Below, one piece after another: positions 61,484 to 64,000 of a DNA stretch of 64,000 bases. Within the stretch, counting starts at the first letter, position 1. Every line of letters begins with the position of its first letter. The DNA lies in the NCBI RefSeq assembly GCF_001457455.1, contig NZ_LN831026.1:1302001-1366000 (forward strand), given 5' to 3'. The notes beneath the pieces are model-generated. The model searched no databases, was not told the DNA's origin, and saw nothing but the letters and a program-made list of their open reading frames with translations. Source of the stretch: Corynebacterium diphtheriae. GTDB lineage: Bacteria > Actinomycetota > Actinomycetes > Mycobacteriales > Mycobacteriaceae. Made by a program: the position numbers and the translations under genes.

Positions 61484-61981
61484 TTACTTGATGGATGCCA
61501 AAGCAGCAGCATAATCAGGCTCAGTCGTGATCTCATCGACCAACTGGGAATGAACAACAGTACCTTGCTCATCAGCAACGATCACGGCACGGGCTAACAA
61601 GCCCTTCAACGGTGATCCCTCGAGAACAACCCCATAGTCTTGACCAAAAGTTGAACGGAATGATGATCCCGTAATGACATTATCGAGACCCTCAGCAGCA
61701 CAGAAACGAGAATGTGCAAATGGTAGATCCGCAGATGCACAAATCACCACAGTGTCAGCTAAATCAGCTGCTTCCTTGTTAAAGTGCCGCACTGATTGCG
61801 CGCAAACACCAGTATCAATGGATGGGAAAATGTTGAGAATAATCTTTTTGCCAGCAAAACGCTCAGCATCAAAATCAGTTAAATCTGCGTCGACGAGAAG
61901 GAAAGGCGGAAGAGCCTGCCCAACTTGTGGAAGAGATCCGCTAGTTTCTACCGCTGATTCTTGAAAATGTGTAATAGCCAT
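61484..61981 (-). CDS. tpx: Thiol peroxidase (Tpx, atypical 2-Cys)
   Basis: Reduces hydroperoxides using thioredoxin. The 165-residue protein has the peroxidatic Cys C60 in [10 protein letters not shown] and the resolving Cys C94 in [12 protein letters not shown], the normal spacing for an atypical 2-Cys Tpx. ATG at 61981. It precedes the glyoxalase-like gene and faces ppiA across a 143-bp divergent gap. In M. tuberculosis the tpx gene is elsewhere, so its insertion here is a local difference. Confidence 0.96.
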   Translation of the reverse strand: MAITHFQESAVETSGSLPQVGQALPPFLLVDADLTDFDAERFAGKKIILNIFPSIDTGVCAQSVRHFNKEAADLADTVVICASADLPFAHSRFCAAEGLDNVITGSSFRSTFGQDYGVVLEGSPLKGLLARAVIVADEQGTVVHSQLVDEITTEPDYAAALASIK

Positions 61982-62124
61982 AGGCCCAAGCGTAACGACG
62001 AATCCGCTTCCTCGCTACAGGCTCTAACTTTGGGGCATCACAACGGCAAGCTAGACTAACCAACGATAATCAAACAGCGAGCCATTTCATGCTCAGCTCA
62101 TCTAAGTAAAGGATTGGAAGGCCT

Positions 62125-62967
62125 GTGGGCACTAACAAGGAACGCCGTGAGAGCGCAATGCGATCTCTAGAAAAAGAAATCAAGTCAAGAGATCGCGCGG
62201 AAAAAACAAAACCGCTAGGCGTCGTCGCTGCAGCAGCAGTCGCAGTTCTAGCCGTTGTCGGCGGTATTTACTGGGCAAACTCCTCGGATGATTCTGCGCA
62301 AACCCAAGCTTCTGACCAAGCTACGCCCACAACTGAAGAATCCAACTTCACCCCCCTAGCAATGAAACGCGCCAAGGCACTAGGCGATACCGTTACCTGC
62401 ACCTACAACGATGCAGGCAACGCGTCCAAGGACGTATCGAAACCCAAAACTGAATCCGTTTCTGCAAAGGGAACAACCACGGTTTCTCTGGATACAAACA
62501 AAGGAAAGATTGATCTTGAGCTCGACCGTGCAGCTTCCCCTTGCACTGTCAATGCCATTGAGCATCTTGCCAAGCAAAAATACTATAACGATACTGTTTG
62601 CCACCGTCTAACCACTAGTGGAATTTACGTTCTGCAGTGTGGCGATCCAAGCGGTAAGGGTTCAGGTGGACCTGGCTTCCAGTTTGATAATGAATACCCA
62701 ACCGATGAAGCTTCAGATAAACAGACTCCAGTAGTTTATCCACGCGGAAGCATTGCTATGGCTAATGCCGGCGAAGGTACCAACGGTTCCCAGTTCTTCC
62801 TTAACTACAAGGATTCTCCGCTACCTCCCGCATACACGTACTTTGGAAAAATCTCTGACGCTGGCCTTAAGACCCTAGACAAGATTGCCGAAGCAGGGGT
62901 AAAAGACGGCGGCACAGATGGCACTCCGGCTGAAGAAGTAAAAATCAGGACTGCAGCAGTTTCTTAG
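62125..62967 (+). CDS. Membrane-anchored cyclophilin peptidyl-prolyl isomerase
   Basis: A PPIase acting on the outer side of the membrane. The 280-residue protein has a charged cytoplasmic start, a transmembrane helix (about residues 31-50, LGVVAAAAVAVLAVVGGIYW), a Thr/Ser-rich linker, and a cyclophilin domain from about residue 115 (TTTVSLDTNKGKIDLELD, FDNEYPTD, GSIAMANAGEGTNGSQFFLNY). The usual F/W active-site set is partly changed (HRLTTSGIYVLQCGDP). The start is GTG at 62125 with GGAAGG upstream. It is the counterpart of mycobacterial ppiB (Rv2582). Confidence 0.92.
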   Translation: MGTNKERRESAMRSLEKEIKSRDRAEKTKPLGVVAAAAVAVLAVVGGIYWANSSDDSAQTQASDQATPTTEESNFTPLAMKRAKALGDTVTCTYNDAGNASKDVSKPKTESVSAKGTTTVSLDTNKGKIDLELDRAASPCTVNAIEHLAKQKYYNDTVCHRLTTSGIYVLQCGDPSGKGSGGPGFQFDNEYPTDEASDKQTPVVYPRGSIAMANAGEGTNGSQFFLNYKDSPLPPAYTYFGKISDAGLKTLDKIAEAGVKDGGTDGTPAEEVKIRTAAVS

Positions 62968-63123
62968 CAAGCGATTGCGCAAAGGTGCTCACAGAACACA
63001 TGTGACACTTACATGCCATCAGCCTTTGCTTTCGTGTCTTAAAAATTAAAGGTAGCTTTTTATCTAGTGAAAGGCTAGGATGATTGGCATTGTTGTCCAA
63101 CCTTCACCGAAAGTAGTAATTTC
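62968..63123. other. Gap after the cyclophilin gene; weak terminator, leader of a small gene
   Basis: GCAAAGG (62979-62985) can pair with CCTTTGC (63023-63029) around a long loop that holds a second stem, CATGT/ACATG; TTTCGTGTCTT follows. This could end the cyclophilin transcript. TAGGAT near 63076 is a possible -10 for the following small gene; no firm -35 is seen. Confidence 0.35.
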
Positions 63124-63411
63124 ATGAAGCTTTTGTCTCGCAAGGCTATCGTAGCTGCTACCACCGCAGTTGCAATCTCCGCTGGTTCCCTCTCCGCTCC
63201 TGCTATGGCTAATGAAAAGCCTGCTCTGCTTTCCCAAGCAGGTAAACGCAGCAGCGAAATACAAGCTGATGGTAATAACCAAGGTAAATCTAAAGATACC
63301 ATCGCTACACTTAAAAGCGTGTTGAGCATCATCTCTACTGTCGTTGCCATCTTGGGTGCATTGTTCCCACTCGCTTCTCAGATCATGAAGAAGTTCGGCA
63401 TCAGCAAATAA
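63124..63411 (+). CDS. Small secreted peptide with hydrophobic C-terminal helix
   Basis: I do not recognise a family. The 95-residue product has a Sec signal peptide (KLLSRK, hydrophobic AIVAATTAVAISAG, cleavage likely after SAPAMA at residue 29). The mature 66 residues have a polar first part (LSQAGKRSSEIQADGNNQ) and then a long hydrophobic stretch (about 61-88, TLKSVLSIISTVVAILGALF and beyond) ending in a basic tail KKFGISK. That layout suits a membrane-active or pore-forming peptide, but this is inference. ATG at 63124 has GAAAG about 13 bases upstream. It sits where relA would follow in mycobacteria, next to an IS remnant. Confidence 0.7.
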   Translation: MKLLSRKAIVAATTAVAISAGSLSAPAMANEKPALLSQAGKRSSEIQADGNNQGKSKDTIATLKSVLSIISTVVAILGALFPLASQIMKKFGISK

Positions 63412-63584
63412 GGAACTTTAACCTTGCACTATCACCCAGAATTGGGTTAAGTAGCAAAAGTGTGTCTCTCGGCGTGTCGCGGGGGGACACACTTTGTCTA
63501 TCTGAGGGGTCTTTTTCTGATTCCGATGTTGTGCTCGTATTAGGTTGGGATAGCCTTGTCGTAGAAGACTGGAAGTCCGGTTTT
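63412..63584. other. Spacer between small secreted gene and transposase remnant
   Basis: No gene is convincing here. It holds the inverted repeat described at 63457-63495. On the minus strand the transposase reading frame has already stopped, and short open frames on both strands look like chance. Confidence 0.5.
63457..63495 (+). terminator. Inverted repeat after the small gene; terminator or IS end
   Basis: AAAGTGTGTC (63457-63466) pairs perfectly with GACACACTTT (63486-63495), with extra weaker pairs inside. It lies 46 bases after the stop codon, and only a short T-run follows. It may end the small gene's transcript. Alternatively it may be part of the terminal repeat of the decayed insertion element to the right. 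Confidence 0.4.
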
Positions 63585-64000
63585 CTAGGTCGGCCAACAG
63601 GATGTGATGGCACCGTAGGCGCCTTGCCCACCATCGAGAACAACACACAATGGTGGAGCTAGTTGCTTCAATAGCTGGGTGTAGGCGTAGGTTGTTTCGC
63701 TTTTGGCCCAGTACCAGGTGATGACGTGAGTGCGTGTAGCTGCTACCAGCAGGCATCCTGCGGCGGTGTAGGTGCCGTCGATGAAGGTCTGGTCGTATAT
63801 GCGGTTCGGGTCTGGTGTGTTGGGGATGTCAACATACCAGAAAGTAGGGAACCGTCCGATTCAGGGGCCATCGGCTTAGGCCGCGCTGTGCGGCAAGGTC
63901 AGTAAATGAATGATAGCCGGTGGCGTGGTGAATCTCGGTGCGTTTACGCGATAGGGATTATCGACAGTCTGGGTTAATGCATCGCCATCGGGTGGTGCCG
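63585..64000 (-). pseudogene. Decayed insertion-sequence transposase fragment (IS1249-like)
   Basis: Reading the minus strand gives a transposase core: WYVDIPNTPDPNR, YDQTFIDGTYTAAGCLLVAA, THVITWYWAKSETTYAYTQL and VVLDGGQGAYGAITSCWP, then a TAG at 63587-63585. This resembles the DDE domain of the IS1249-type transposases common in corynebacteria. Upstream, similarity continues in a different frame (RTEIHHATGYHSFTDLAAQR, near 63880-63940), so there is at least one frameshift near 63855, and the open frame also ends before the last catalytic region. It continues beyond the right edge. Inactive copy. Confidence 0.8.

Overview
The window looks like core chromosome of a Corynebacterium. Lines counted by eye run from about 42 to 53% GC and average near 48%, which is low for the genus; I cannot name the species. 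Support for the genus: the gap-pgk-tpi order known from C. glutamicum; actinobacterial neighbourhoods (rib genes / PH-domain membrane protein / uvrC-rapZ-yvcK-whiA; mihF-gmk-rpoZ-coaBC-metK-priA; hisS / metallo-hydrolase / ppi); many GTG starts; an exact copy of the corynebacterial McbR operator before metK; and a CRP/GlxR-type palindrome upstream of gap. Almost every gene is on the minus strand. I saw no tRNA or rRNA gene, CRISPR array or prophage.

Layout. 1-3054: lower glycolysis (tpiA partial, pgk, gap). 3427-9035: whiA, yvcK, rapZ, uvrC and a PH-domain membrane protein. 9174-18530: riboflavin genes ribH, ribBA, ribE, ribD interleaved with rpe, then rsmB, fmt, def, priA. 18549-22522: metK, coaBC, rpoZ, gmk, mihF. 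22871-31272: a complete-looking pyr operon pyrR-pyrB-pyrC-carA-carB-pyrF with a PyrR-type RNA hairpin and a palindromic operator candidate in its promoter. 31537-33751: a plus-strand island (TIGR01777-type epimerase and two YbjN-family genes). 33804-45807: nusB, efp, pepQ, the shikimate genes aroQ, aroB, aroK, aroC, aroE with an embedded prepilin peptidase, then mltG, ruvX, alaS. 45969-50548: rarA, a phosphotransferase-fold protein, aspS.

50776-59434 is the most accessory-like part: a secreted or anchored zinc metalloprotease; a SNF2-type helicase that appears to be split in frame by one TAA codon; a YhgE/Pip-type membrane protein with a degenerate ABC ATPase; a divergent TetR repressor; and L-serine dehydratase. 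59506-62967 has hisS, a glyoxalase-II-like hydrolase, tpx and a membrane-anchored cyclophilin. The right end holds a small secreted peptide with a hydrophobic C-terminal helix, then a decayed insertion-sequence transposase that runs off the edge.

Most enzymes are ordinary housekeeping proteins. The parts worth attention are the split helicase, several clear cis-regulatory signals (McbR site, PyrR loop, pyr palindrome, GlxR-like site inside a terminator, 36-bp palindrome between gap and pgk), the YhgE/degenerate-ABC/TetR unit, and the small secreted peptide beside the IS remnant. I did not find a clear wholly new multi-gene system.
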